Shown one piece after another: positions 7,706 through 15,737 of a stretch of 44,355 bases of DNA. Location of the stretch: contig CANFWH010000017.1 in the NCBI GenBank assembly GCA_947450645.1, positions 1-44,355 on the forward strand, read 5' to 3'. Below the pieces are notes generated by a model that saw nothing but the letters and a program-made list of their open reading frames with translations, had not been told where the DNA came from and did not search any database. Position numbers and translations under genes: made by a program. Each line of letters begins with the position of its first letter. Within the stretch, counting starts at the first letter, position 1. This DNA comes from Comamonadaceae bacterium. GTDB lineage: Bacteria > Pseudomonadota > Gammaproteobacteria > Burkholderiales > Burkholderiaceae_C.

Positions 7706-10700
7706 ATGAGCACCTCGACAACAGCAACACTTGACGACAAATACACGCAGGACTCTGGCTGGATTTACCTCAGCGGCAATCAAGCGCTTGTGCGACTTCC
7801 GATTCAACAGCGCCTGCGCGACGCGGCGGCTGGTCACAACACGGGCGCTTATGTGTCGGGTTACCGTGGCTCGCCGCTGGGTCGTTTTGATATGGAAATG
7901 TGGCGAGCGAAAAGCATTCTTGCTGGTCACAACATTCACTTCCGCGCGGCAGTGAACGAAGACCTCGCTGCCACGGCGCTGTGGGGTTCGCAGTACATCG
8001 GCAGCTTCCCGGGTAACAAGGTGGACGGCGTGTTTGGCATTTGGTATGGCAAGGGGCCTGGCGTGGATCGCTCGGGCGATGTGTTCCGCCACGCCAATAG
8101 CGCGGGGACGTCGCCACTAGGCGGCGTAGTCGCGCTGGCGGGCGATGACCACGGCGCAAAAAGTTCGACCATCGTTAACTTTTCAGATCAGATTTTTCAG
8201 GCCACGGGCATGCCAGTTTTGTTTCCGTCGAATACGCAGGAGTTGCTTGATTTTGGCCTCCACGCCATTGCGATGTCGCGCTTTAGTGGCTGTTGGGTGG
8301 GCATGAAAGTAGTGACCGATGTGGTGGAGGGCGGCGGCACGATTTATGTAGGGCTTGATTCGCCAAAGATTGTGCTACCCGAGCTGGAGGCCTCGCCAGC
8401 ATTGGGCTTGGAAGGGCGCAGCATCCGCGCCGTTGACACCATGCTGCCGCAAGAGGATAGGCTCTACAACCACAAACATCATGCGGTGTTGGCTTATGTA
8501 CGGGCGAATGGATTAAACCTTGTGACGCATGGCCAAGGCAAAAAGATCGGCATTGTGTCGTCGGGCAAGGCGTATCAAGATCTGCTGCAAGCCTTGTCGG
8601 ACTTGGGTTTAGATGAATCGGCACTCACAACGCTTGGCGTGTCGATTGCAAAGATTGGTTGCACATGGCCGCTAGACCCCGACTTTGTACGCGAGTTTGC
8701 AACTGGGTTAGAGACGCTTTTTGTTATTGAAGAAAAGCGGCCACTGTTGGAAGACCAAATTAAAGCGTCGCTCTTTGATACCTCGCTACGTCCGCACATC
8801 ATTGGCAAGTACATGGGTAATCATGCGTATGCCACAGACCGTGGCGCGGGCGTCATGCCCTCGACGGGTGAAACCAATCCAACGCTGATTACGAAGTCGC
8901 TAATTGAATTGCTCGGACTCCAAGGCGGGCATTGCGAAAATGCTCCGCAAGCCACAGCCAGTATGGCTTCCGCGAGTGCCGTTATTCGCGCCCCCAGCTT
9001 TTGCTCGGGCTGTCCGCACAACCGCTCGACCAAGTTGCCAGAAGGCTCGCGTGCATTGGCTGGCATCGGCTGTCACACGATTGCGATGTTGCAAAACCCA
9101 CTCAAAACCACGACGGTCTCACACATGGGTGGCGAGGGTGCGATGTGGCTCGGGCAGCAGCCATTTACCACCGAGAAACATGTCTTCGCCAACATGGGCG
9201 ACGGCACGTATTTCCATTCGGGCTTTCTGGCGATTCGGCAAGCGATTGCAGCGCATGCGCCCATGACCTACAAAATTTTGGTCAACGGCTTTGTGTCGAT
9301 GACGGGTGGGCAGCCCGTGGACGGCGAACTCACCATTCCGCGCATGGCGGCGGAACTGGTGGCCGAGGGAGCGCGAGAAGTCGTTGTGGTGAGCGATGAC
9401 CCCGACAAATACTCCGACACACCCGAGTTGCAATTACCGCCGTCTGTGACTGTTTATCACCGTAGCGAGCTAGAGCTTGTGCAGCGACGCTTGCGCGAGA
9501 TTTCTGACCTCACGATTTTGATTTATGACCAAGCTTGCGCGACCGAACGACGCCGTTTGCGCAAGCGCGGCAAATGGGTCGATCCGCAAAAGCGCAGCTT
9601 TATTAATACGGCAGTATGCGAAGGTTGCGGTGACTGCGGCAAAGTGTCTAACTGCATGTCGATTGAGCCCGTAGAAACGGCTCTTGGGCGCAAACGGCGC
9701 ATCAACCAAGGCTCGTGCAATAAGGATTACACGTGCGTGGAGGGGTTTTGTCCTAGTTTTGTGACGGTACATGGAGGGACGCTTCGCAAACTGGGGGCTC
9801 CAGCTTCTGCGTCGGGCAAGTCAAGCCCCTCATACGATCTGCTTCGCACCTCGAAATCGGTGCCCGCCTTGCCCGACACAGAAGCTTCATGGGCACTTCC
9901 TGCTCCGCAAATCATTCGACCTATTGATAAGGCCATCAGCATCCTCATTACAGGTATTGGCGGCACAGGCGTTGTCACGATTGGTCAAACGCTAGGCATG
10001 GCGGCGCATTTGGACGGGCTGCGTTGTACGATTTTGGATGTCACGGGTTTAGCGCAAAAATACGGCGCGGTGATGTCACATGTGCGCATCGCCGCAGACG
10101 ATACGCTGCTTGGCGCAAACCGCATTTCAACAAGCGAAGCAGACACGTTAATTGGCTGCGATTTGATTGTGAGCGCGGGCGCAGAATGCATGAACACACT
10201 GCGTACGGGCAAAACCCGCGCTGCGATTTGTACCGATCTTGTGCCCACAGCGGAGTTCGCTAAGAACCCTGAATGGGATGCAGATGAAGTCGGTTTGCTG
10301 GCAAAGATCCGCGCTCAAATAAGCGCGTCCGATGACTTGCAAATTGACGCGGCGAATTTCTTTTCTGCGCCTGCACTGGCGTGGGCAACGACGCTGATGG
10401 GCGACTCGATTGCTGCCAACATGATGATGCTGGGCGCGGCTTGGCAGAAGGGCTGGGTTCCTGTATCGCTGGCTAGTTTGCACGCAGCGATTGAGCTCAA
10501 TGGCGTGCAAGTGACGCAAAGCAAGCAAGCGTTTGAGTGGGGGCGTAGAGCCGCGCATGACGGCGCTCGCGTTGCCTTGCAAGCCACAGCCAGCAAAGCC
10601 TCTACGAGTGCCGCCTCTGAGACGATTGTGCAATGGGTGCCGCGTCAAACGCAAACACTAGACGAGCTCATCGCGCATCGCACGGCGCTACTTTTGGCGT

Positions 10701-11308
10701 ATGGCGGCAAGCAAAATGGGGCGCTGCTCGCGAAGCGTTATGGAAATTGGGTTGCGAAGGCTCGTGCTCTGGAGATCAGTATCCATGAGGCTTCTGGGCA
10801 TACCATTGGTGAAAAATTAACTCGCGCCGTGGCGATTCAGTATTTCCGCCTGCTTGCCGTTAAAGACGAATGGGAGGTCGCGCGTCTCTACGCTGCCCCT
10901 GAGTTTGCGGCGCAGTTGAAAGAAGCGTTTGAGGGTGAGTTCAAATTGCACTTTCATTTTGGTGCTTGGCCATTTGCAAAAAAGGATAAGGTCTCTGGCA
11001 ACCCCATTAAAGCGGAGCTTGGCTCATGGGTGATGCCGGTATTTAAGATGATGGCGCGGCTACGCGGATTACGTGGCTCGGTGCTTGATCCGTTTAAGCG
11101 GAGCGCGGAGCGCGTGCTGGCAGATCAACTGCTCACGCAATACGAGGCGGATATGGCGCTAGTGCTTTCAAAGACTTGGGCGAACAATTTAGATACGGCC
11201 ATCAAACTACTCAACCTGCCAGAAAAAATCAAAGGCTATGGGCATGTCCGATTTGCAAATGTTACTCAGGTAAACCATGATGCAAATCCACTGCGTATGT
11301 CGTTATGA
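7706..11308 (+). CDS. Indolepyruvate:ferredoxin oxidoreductase, fused alpha/beta/gamma type
   Basis: A 1200-residue single-chain 2-oxoacid:ferredoxin oxidoreductase. The N-terminal region (YVSGYRGSPLGRFD...) is the pyrimidine-binding thiamine-diphosphate part. CSGCPHN (from residue 433) and MGDGTYFHSG (GDG 498-500) mark the pyrophosphate-binding part. An iron-sulfur motif CxxCxxCxxxxxC begins at 638, with further cysteines in CNKDYTCVEGFCP. The gamma domain starts near 745 with GIGGTGVVTIG. The family oxidises arylpyruvates (indolepyruvate, phenylpyruvate) to acyl-CoA with ferredoxin as acceptor, typically in aromatic amino acid breakdown. A TTG six bases upstream (7700) is possible, but ATG 7706 is preferred. 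Three palindromic sequences fall in apparent interdomain linkers (about 414-427, 699-727, 958-970). Confidence 0.92.
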   Translation: MSTSTTATLDDKYTQDSGWIYLSGNQALVRLPIQQRLRDAAAGHNTGAYVSGYRGSPLGRFDMEMWRAKSILAGHNIHFRAAVNEDLAATALWGSQYIGSFPGNKVDGVFGIWYGKGPGVDRSGDVFRHANSAGTSPLGGVVALAGDDHGAKSSTIVNFSDQIFQATGMPVLFPSNTQELLDFGLHAIAMSRFSGCWVGMKVVTDVVEGGGTIYVGLDSPKIVLPELEASPALGLEGRSIRAVDTMLPQEDRLYNHKHHAVLAYVRANGLNLVTHGQGKKIGIVSSGKAYQDLLQALSDLGLDESALTTLGVSIAKIGCTWPLDPDFVREFATGLETLFVIEEKRPLLEDQIKASLFDTSLRPHIIGKYMGNHAYATDRGAGVMPSTGETNPTLITKSLIELLGLQGGHCENAPQATASMASASAVIRAPSFCSGCPHNRSTKLPEGSRALAGIGCHTIAMLQNPLKTTTVSHMGGEGAMWLGQQPFTTEKHVFANMGDGTYFHSGFLAIRQAIAAHAPMTYKILVNGFVSMTGGQPVDGELTIPRMAAELVAEGAREVVVVSDDPDKYSDTPELQLPPSVTVYHRSELELVQRRLREISDLTILIYDQACATERRRLRKRGKWVDPQKRSFINTAVCEGCGDCGKVSNCMSIEPVETALGRKRRINQGSCNKDYTCVEGFCPSFVTVHGGTLRKLGAPASASGKSSPSYDLLRTSKSVPALPDTEASWALPAPQIIRPIDKAISILITGIGGTGVVTIGQTLGMAAHLDGLRCTILDVTGLAQKYGAVMSHVRIAADDTLLGANRISTSEADTLIGCDLIVSAGAECMNTLRTGKTRAAICTDLVPTAEFAKNPEWDADEVGLLAKIRAQISASDDLQIDAANFFSAPALAWATTLMGDSIAANMMMLGAAWQKGWVPVSLASLHAAIELNGVQVTQSKQAFEWGRRAAHDGARVALQATASKASTSAASETIVQWVPRQTQTLDELIAHRTALLLAYGGKQNGALLAKRYGNWVAKARALEISIHEASGHTIGEKLTRAVAIQYFRLLAVKDEWEVARLYAAPEFAAQLKEAFEGEFKLHFHFGAWPFAKKDKVSGNPIKAELGSWVMPVFKMMARLRGLRGSVLDPFKRSAERVLADQLLTQYEADMALVLSKTWANNLDTAIKLLNLPEKIKGYGHVRFANVTQVNHDANPLRMSL
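8945..8983 (+). repeat. Dispersed palindromic repeat, copy 3 (inside oxidoreductase gene)
   Basis: AAGCC (8949-8953) and GGCTT (8965-8969) flank an 11-base loop, followed by CGAGTGCCG. The loop and arms match the reverse complement of copies 1-2, and the tail matches copies 4 and 5. It encodes a QATASMASASA linker between two thiamine-binding parts of the enzyme. Confidence 0.45.
9802..9886. repeat. Long inverted repeat in the oxidoreductase interdomain linker
   Basis: Arms of 19 bases (9802-9820 and 9868-9886) are inverted copies with a single mismatch, separated by 47 bases. The reading frame passes through it as a Ser/Ala/Pro-rich linker between the iron-sulfur segment and the gamma domain. 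It is a different sequence from the AAGCC/GGCTT element. Confidence 0.6.
10577..10615 (+). repeat. Dispersed palindromic repeat, copy 4 (inside oxidoreductase gene)
   Basis: Contains AAGCCACAGCCAGCAA (10581-10596), the loop of copies 1 and 3, and ACGAGTGCCGCC as in copy 5. The right arm has decayed (AGCCT instead of GGCTT). It encodes QATASKASTSAA, parallel to copies 3 and 5. Confidence 0.45.
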
Positions 11309-11352
11309 TTCGGGGCTTGCATCTTTCTTAATTTCTCTATGGGAGCATCGTC

Positions 11353-11811
11353 ATGAAAAAGTTTTTGCTAATTGCGGCAACCTTAGTTGTCACCACATTC
11401 TCCGCTGCGTCTTATGCACAATTTGCAAAGCCAGATGATGCAGCTAAATACCGCCAAAGCGCTATGACTGTCATGGCGCGGCATTTTGGCGCTGTGGGTG
11501 CCATGGCCGCTGGTCGCATTCCATTTGATGCAAAAGCCGCGCAAGAAAACATTGACATTGCTGTCTTTGTGTCCAAACTGCCATGGGCTGGCTTTGGTCC
11601 AAGCGGCGAGGGCGCAACCATTAAAAACGGTTCAAAACCAGAGATCTGGAAAGAACAAGCTAAGTTCAAAGACTTGAGCGAGAAGATGCAAGCCGAATTA
11701 ATCAAAGTTCAAACGGCCGCAAAAACGGGCAACCTAGACACAATCAAGGCCGCCTTTGGCGCAGCTGGCGCTAGCTGCAAAGCCTGCCACGACGCATTTA
11801 GAAATATTTAG
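11353..11811 (+). CDS. Cytochrome c'-family protein, periplasmic
   Basis: A 152-residue protein with a clear Sec signal peptide (MKKFLLIAATLVVTTFSAASYA, cleavage after AYA-like site near residue 22). The only haem-binding motif, CKACH, lies at 142-146 near the C-terminus, the hallmark of the four-helix-bundle cytochrome c' (class II) family. Members bind high-spin haem and are linked to nitric oxide handling or electron transfer in the periplasm. GGGAG nine bases before ATG 11353 is a good ribosome site. It is followed after only eight bases by the MCE gene, so it heads or belongs to that operon, an unexpected pairing. Confidence 0.9.
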   Translation: MKKFLLIAATLVVTTFSAASYAQFAKPDDAAKYRQSAMTVMARHFGAVGAMAAGRIPFDAKAAQENIDIAVFVSKLPWAGFGPSGEGATIKNGSKPEIWKEQAKFKDLSEKMQAELIKVQTAAKTGNLDTIKAAFGAAGASCKACHDAFRNI

Positions 11812-11819
11812 TCAAATTC

Positions 11820-12785
11820 GTGTTGGATAACCACAACAGCGCGCCCAGACTCGCTCCCGCGCATAAAAGCTTGGGGCGTTTTTGGATCGCTCTCGCCTTC
11901 ATCTCAGCCATTGGCTTAATGGGGCTATCTGCATGGCGGCAAGGCTGGTTTACGCCCACAGAACACCTCTTTTTAGTGCTGGATAACGGCACACAGGGTG
12001 TGCAGGTTGGCACGCTGGTCAAGCTAAAAGGTTTCAAAATTGGTGAAGTGGATGGCATGACACTAGAGCCCAATCTAAATGTCAATGTCAGTATGCGTGT
12101 CACCGCCGCCAAGCTGGCCCTGCTTGGCTCAGACGCGCAAGTTAAGCTCGCTCGCGACACGCCCATTGGTGCGAAGTACATTGAGTTTGTGCCTGGCGAA
12201 AAACCTAAAGGCACGCTCGCCGCCGATGCCACCGTCCCATTACACACAAGTGGCGATGTCGAGGACATCATGCTCATTGTCAAGAGTGGCGTAGAAAAGT
12301 TAAGCTCCGCCTTGAGTAAGATTGAACCCATATTAGACGACGTTAAAAAGCTGACCGCAGAGGCTGCTGATATGCGCGAAACCGTGCACAGCTCAGTTAA
12401 TGTTGTGCTCAATAACTTGCGAACAGTCTCTGGGCAAGTTAAGCAAATCGGTCAAACAGCGCAAGGTATGGCCACTAGCGTGGACGCGGATCGCGCTGTC
12501 ATCATGGGTCAAATTAAAGACATGGTTAAAACTTTGGACACCACCATAGCCAAAGATGTGCCCGAGATGACTGGTAAAGTAAATAAAGTATTAGATGATG
12601 TCAAAAAAATAACTGGCGACGCCGCCACCGATATTCCGCCCACGCTGCGCTCTACGCGCATTGCCACTGAAGATGTGGCCGACATTACAGCGGGCGCCAA
12701 AAAAACATGGCCGATTTCGACTTTTGTTAAGGACGAAGCACCTGGTAGGCCTCTGCCACTAGACGCGTTTGAGGCTCAAAAATGA
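11820..12785 (+). CDS. MCE/MlaD-family substrate-binding protein of a lipid-type ABC transporter
   Basis: A 321-residue membrane-anchored protein. One N-terminal transmembrane helix (about residues 20-40, FWIALAFISAIGLMGLSAW) is followed by a single MCE domain (VLDNGTQGVQVGTLVKLKGFKIGEV ... LARDTPIGAKYIEFVPG) and a long helical C-terminal part from about residue 150. MCE proteins of the Mla/Pqi/Yeb class shuttle phospholipids or other hydrophobic molecules across the periplasm. The start is GTG 11820 (or TTG 11823) with no clear ribosome site; the next ATG lies inside the transmembrane helix, so it is unlikely. The stop overlaps the lipoprotein start by ATGA. Confidence 0.88.
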   Translation: MLDNHNSAPRLAPAHKSLGRFWIALAFISAIGLMGLSAWRQGWFTPTEHLFLVLDNGTQGVQVGTLVKLKGFKIGEVDGMTLEPNLNVNVSMRVTAAKLALLGSDAQVKLARDTPIGAKYIEFVPGEKPKGTLAADATVPLHTSGDVEDIMLIVKSGVEKLSSALSKIEPILDDVKKLTAEAADMRETVHSSVNVVLNNLRTVSGQVKQIGQTAQGMATSVDADRAVIMGQIKDMVKTLDTTIAKDVPEMTGKVNKVLDDVKKITGDAATDIPPTLRSTRIATEDVADITAGAKKTWPISTFVKDEAPGRPLPLDAFEAQK

Positions 12786-13642
12786 TAGTGTCTTCCAAAC
12801 AAGCATTGGCTCACCAGCCACGATCCATCAGACTTGTTGGGGTATTGGCTCTTGTGAGCGCCTTACTGGTTGTGGGCTGCAGCTCTAAGAAACCAAGTGT
12901 TGAAAAAAGCGCGGCGCTCACGGGTGCGGAGCGTCTTGAACACCGCGCCAGCAGCGCATATATCAAGGGCGATTTAGCGGGTGCGCGCAAAGATTTTTTG
13001 ACGGCTGGGCAGGTCTATTCCTCGCTAGCGCTGGTCGACGCAGCTGCCAGCGTGCAGCTCAGCCTAGCACGAATTGATTTGGATGAGGGCCGAGCAAAAG
13101 AAGCACAAGCGCGCATCGACCAAGTGCTAGGCCAAGCAACACAAGGCTCTGAAGCAATATTGCCAGCAACCTTATTACTTGCCAATGGCCGTGCAGCAGC
13201 GCTCTATCTACAACAAAAAAATATACCCGCAGCAGACATACGCCTCACCGCTGCCGAGCGTTTGTGCGGAAACAGTTGCGATTCGCTATCCGCTTTGCAA
13301 AGCCTGCGCTCCAATTGGTTGTTGGCGTCTAATGACGCAAGCAGCGGACAAACCAAAGCGGGCGCAGCACTGGCTGCGGCCACATCGCCAGCGGATAAAG
13401 CTAATGCACTGCGAAGCCTTGCTGAGTCTGGCTTAGCGCTGAAACAAACGACACAAGCTATCGCCTATGCAGAGCAAGCGCTACAGCTCGATCAACAACT
13501 TGGCGCATCGCTGCGCGTAATTGCCGACCTTGATTTGCTGGCGCGCATTCACGGCAAAGTAGGTGCGGCCGATAAAGCCGCCACATACGCCGCGCAAGCG
13601 CAGCTGGCTAGCTCCGCCCACCAGCAGTTGGGGGGTAAATGA
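12782..13642 (+). CDS. Lipoprotein with TPR-like helical repeats, MCE transporter auxiliary
   Basis: A 286-residue protein with a lipoprotein signal (VLALVSALLVVGCSS, lipid-attachment Cys near residue 34). The mature part is an alanine-rich helical solenoid with TPR-like units (for example ALRSLAESGLALKQTTQAIAYAEQALQLDQQ near residues 205-240). Its ATGA overlap with the MCE gene and its overlap with the permease start (13639) place it firmly in the transporter operon. It is likely an outer- or inner-membrane-anchored partner of the transport system. It is not the usual PqiC/ABC_trans_aux domain, so its exact role is unclear. Confidence 0.82.
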   Translation: MIVSSKQALAHQPRSIRLVGVLALVSALLVVGCSSKKPSVEKSAALTGAERLEHRASSAYIKGDLAGARKDFLTAGQVYSSLALVDAAASVQLSLARIDLDEGRAKEAQARIDQVLGQATQGSEAILPATLLLANGRAAALYLQQKNIPAADIRLTAAERLCGNSCDSLSALQSLRSNWLLASNDASSGQTKAGAALAAATSPADKANALRSLAESGLALKQTTQAIAYAEQALQLDQQLGASLRVIADLDLLARIHGKVGAADKAATYAAQAQLASSAHQQLGGK

Positions 13643-14409
13643 CTGCTGCGTTTGTCACTCGATGGCAGGCATTCAAACAACTTTGGATGCACCGTAGTTA
13701 TTGGCGCCTGGCCGAGCCACGACAAATTTTGCGCAATTTTCGCAACGAGCAATTAGTAGAAATGATGCCGTTTTTTATCGTCGTTGCGGCACTAACGGGC
13801 AGCTTAATGTTTGTGCTCATTCCCACCCTCTTACCCGAACAAGCGGCTGAGTTTACGGGGGTGATCTGGCCCTCTTGGGTCGCCACTGCTGCGCCCATGA
13901 TTTGTGCGCAAACCATGGCGCTTTTGGTTGCGCCCGCAATGGCACTAGAACTTATTGAAAAACACCAATCAGGTTACTTTCAAACCATCAACACCGCTTA
14001 TGGTGCGCCCGCTGGTTACCCCTGCATTTCTTGGATTGTTGCACTATCAGCGGTCTGCGTGGTCGCCAGTTACGTGATGATTTTGTTCTCCATTGCTATT
14101 GGCCTAGGCGTTGCACTCATGCTATCCATTGGTGATGTTCGGGCCACATTTGATTCGGTTTTATTGGCCGCCCCGCCTATTAAATGGCTGCGCTCTGGTT
14201 GCTCTGCGGCCATACTGGGCGTGGTTTGTGGGTTATCGGTGGTGCTTCATGCTTGGCCCGGCACGGATTTTTCAAACAGCAAAGGCGAGAGCTCTTCTCA
14301 CAACCATCGACTGAGTTTGCGTGTAATGCTAACCTGTTCGATTGTGGTTGCACTAACGGGTGTCGCCATCAACCTTGTGATTGGTTTATTTGATCGGCCG
14401 TTGACTTAA
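13639..14409 (+). CDS. MlaE-family ABC transporter permease
   Basis: A 256-residue integral membrane protein with about five to six hydrophobic helices. The first follows an amphipathic N-terminus (residues about 45-65, MMPFFIVVAALTGSLMFVLIPTLL). LIEKHQSGYF is the EQ-loop-like cytoplasmic region expected of MlaE permeases to contact the ATPase. It starts inside the end of the lipoprotein gene (4-base overlap). MlaE permeases pair with an MlaF ATPase and an MCE protein to move lipids between membranes. No ATPase is encoded in this operon, so it must be elsewhere or the system is degenerate. Confidence 0.82.
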   Translation: MTAAFVTRWQAFKQLWMHRSYWRLAEPRQILRNFRNEQLVEMMPFFIVVAALTGSLMFVLIPTLLPEQAAEFTGVIWPSWVATAAPMICAQTMALLVAPAMALELIEKHQSGYFQTINTAYGAPAGYPCISWIVALSAVCVVASYVMILFSIAIGLGVALMLSIGDVRATFDSVLLAAPPIKWLRSGCSAAILGVVCGLSVVLHAWPGTDFSNSKGESSSHNHRLSLRVMLTCSIVVALTGVAINLVIGLFDRPLT

Positions 14410-14433
14410 CGTTCCCACCTATGAGCACGCCAG

Positions 14434-14931
14434 TTAAGCGGCCAGTAGTTTTTCAATGAGGGTGTGTAGCTCCGCAAAATCTGGCTCACCAACGTAGCGC
14501 TTGACAATTTCTCCGCGCTTATTCAATAGAAATGTTGTTGGTGTTAGCTGCACATCACCCCAGGCTTTTGCAATGGTGCCCGTGTTATCAATGGCAATAT
14601 TAAAGGGGAGTTTTCGTGTCTGTGCATAATTAACGACATAGCTGGGTGGGTCATACGACATAGCAACAGCCATCATTTCATAGCCCTTGCCGTGGTACTT
14701 GTTGTACGTCTCAATCATCTTGGGCATTTCACCCACGCACGTTATACAGCTGGTTGCCCAAAAATTAACGAGAGTTACCTTACCTTTGAAGTCTTGCGTT
14801 GTTGTGCGGCTCGCATTAAGCAACACAAAGTCAGAGTTCGGCGCTAGACTAGTAGCTCTGTTTTGCGTCATGAACGACGCAATCCCAAGTAAAAGCAAAG
14901 TAGCTGGAACAAACCACATTATTTTTTTCAC
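14434..14931 (-). CDS. TlpA/ResA-like membrane-anchored thioredoxin
   Basis: Starting at GTG 14931 (good GGGGG ribosome site five bases upstream) the protein is 165 residues: one N-terminal membrane anchor or signal helix (IMWFVPATLLLLGIASF) and a periplasmic thioredoxin fold. The active site is CITC at 62-65 in FWATSCITCVGEMP, and the cis-proline segment LTPTTFLL is present. Such proteins reduce periplasmic disulfides, often in cytochrome c maturation or redox control. A cytochrome c' gene is about 2.6 kb away, but linkage is only suggestive. A longer start at ATG 14979 would overlap the divergent gene. It converges with the MlaE gene. Confidence 0.88.
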   Translation of the reverse strand: MKKIMWFVPATLLLLGIASFMTQNRATSLAPNSDFVLLNASRTTTQDFKGKVTLVNFWATSCITCVGEMPKMIETYNKYHGKGYEMMAVAMSYDPPSYVVNYAQTRKLPFNIAIDNTGTIAKAWGDVQLTPTTFLLNKRGEIVKRYVGEPDFAELHTLIEKLLAA

Positions 14932-14940
14932 ATAGCCCCC

Positions 14941-15672
14941 ATGCAAAATACCACCATTAATCGTAGATATTTTAACCAAAACGGCGGGGCGCTATTTGTT
15001 GCGCTCCTCTCGCTTCATGCCACGGGTTATTCAGCTGAAGCCCTAGCGCTGAGCCTTAGTGACCTCACCAATACAGACGCCGCCAGCGGCCTTAAAGCCG
15101 CGCTAGCGCGCGGGACGGCTGCAGCGATCGACTCTCTAGGTAAAACTGATGGTTTTTTAGGTAATGCGCTCGTCAAAATCCCACTACCAAGCTACCTTGA
15201 TAGCGCCGCTAAATTGCTGCGCAACTTTGGACAGGGTGCTCGTATTGATGAGGTCGTCACCAGCATGAACCGAGCAGCCGAGCAAGCCGTCCCACAGGCA
15301 AAAAATCTATTCGTTCAAACCGTACAAGCCATTAGTGTTTCCGACGCAAAAAACATTCTTTCAGGCGGCGAAGGTGCGGCAACCAAGTTTTTTGCCGACA
15401 AAACGCGCGCACCACTGGGTGCGCAATTTTTACCCATAGTAACGAAAGCGACCGAAAAGGTTGGGCTTATCGATAAATACAATGGCCTCGCTGGAAAACT
15501 TCAACAGTTTGGCCTCGTAAAGCCCGACGATGCCAATATCCAAAAATACGTAACCACCAAGTCCTTGGATGGTCTCTACATCATGATGGGTGAAGAAGAA
15601 AAGAAAATTAGGCAAGACCCCATTGGAACAGGTAGCGCAATTTTATCTAAGGTGTTTGGTGCGCTTAAATAG
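14941..15672 (+). CDS. DUF4197 family protein, exported
   Basis: A 243-residue protein with a probable N-terminal signal (RYFNQNGGALFVALLSLHATGYSAEALA). The mature region, LSDLTNTDAASGLKAALARGTAAAIDSLGKTDGFLGN through the conserved KxFADKT and NGLAGKLQQFG segments, matches the DUF4197 family of periplasmic helical proteins of unknown function. ATG 14941 lies only nine bases from the start of the divergent TlpA-like gene and has no ribosome site, so its promoter must lie within that gene or the transcript is leaderless. It directly precedes dnaA. Function unknown. Confidence 0.82.
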   Translation: MQNTTINRRYFNQNGGALFVALLSLHATGYSAEALALSLSDLTNTDAASGLKAALARGTAAAIDSLGKTDGFLGNALVKIPLPSYLDSAAKLLRNFGQGARIDEVVTSMNRAAEQAVPQAKNLFVQTVQAISVSDAKNILSGGEGAATKFFADKTRAPLGAQFLPIVTKATEKVGLIDKYNGLAGKLQQFGLVKPDDANIQKYVTTKSLDGLYIMMGEEEKKIRQDPIGTGSAILSKVFGALK

Positions 15673-15674
15673 AC

Positions 15675-15731
15675 TGTGAATAAGATTCTTTTTTTTATCT
15701 TTTTTAGTCTGGTAGACTACAGCTATCCACA
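15675..15731. promoter_or_regulatory. dnaA upstream region with DnaA-box-like sites and a palindrome
   Basis: TGTGAATAA (15675-15683) and CTATCCACA (15723-15731) each differ from the DnaA box (TTATCCACA / TGTGGATAA) at one position. Between them, TAGTCT (15705-15710) and AGACTA (15714-15719) form a perfect 6-bp inverted repeat with a 3-base centre, in a T-rich tract. The layout suits autoregulated dnaA transcription. No convincing -35/-10 pair was picked. Confidence 0.5.
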
Positions 15732-15737
15732 GCTGTT

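Noticed and set aside
7664-8092. N-terminal extension of the TPR gene to 8092
   Set aside because: It would overlap the oxidoreductase start by hundreds of bases and gives an Arg/His-rich non-homologous leader; ATG 7663 gives a natural TPR start.
14405-14438. CTTAAC/GTTAAG inverted repeat between the MlaE-like and TlpA-like genes as a terminator
   Set aside because: Only six pairs with a 22-base loop and no U-tract; the arms merely contain the two convergent stop codons.
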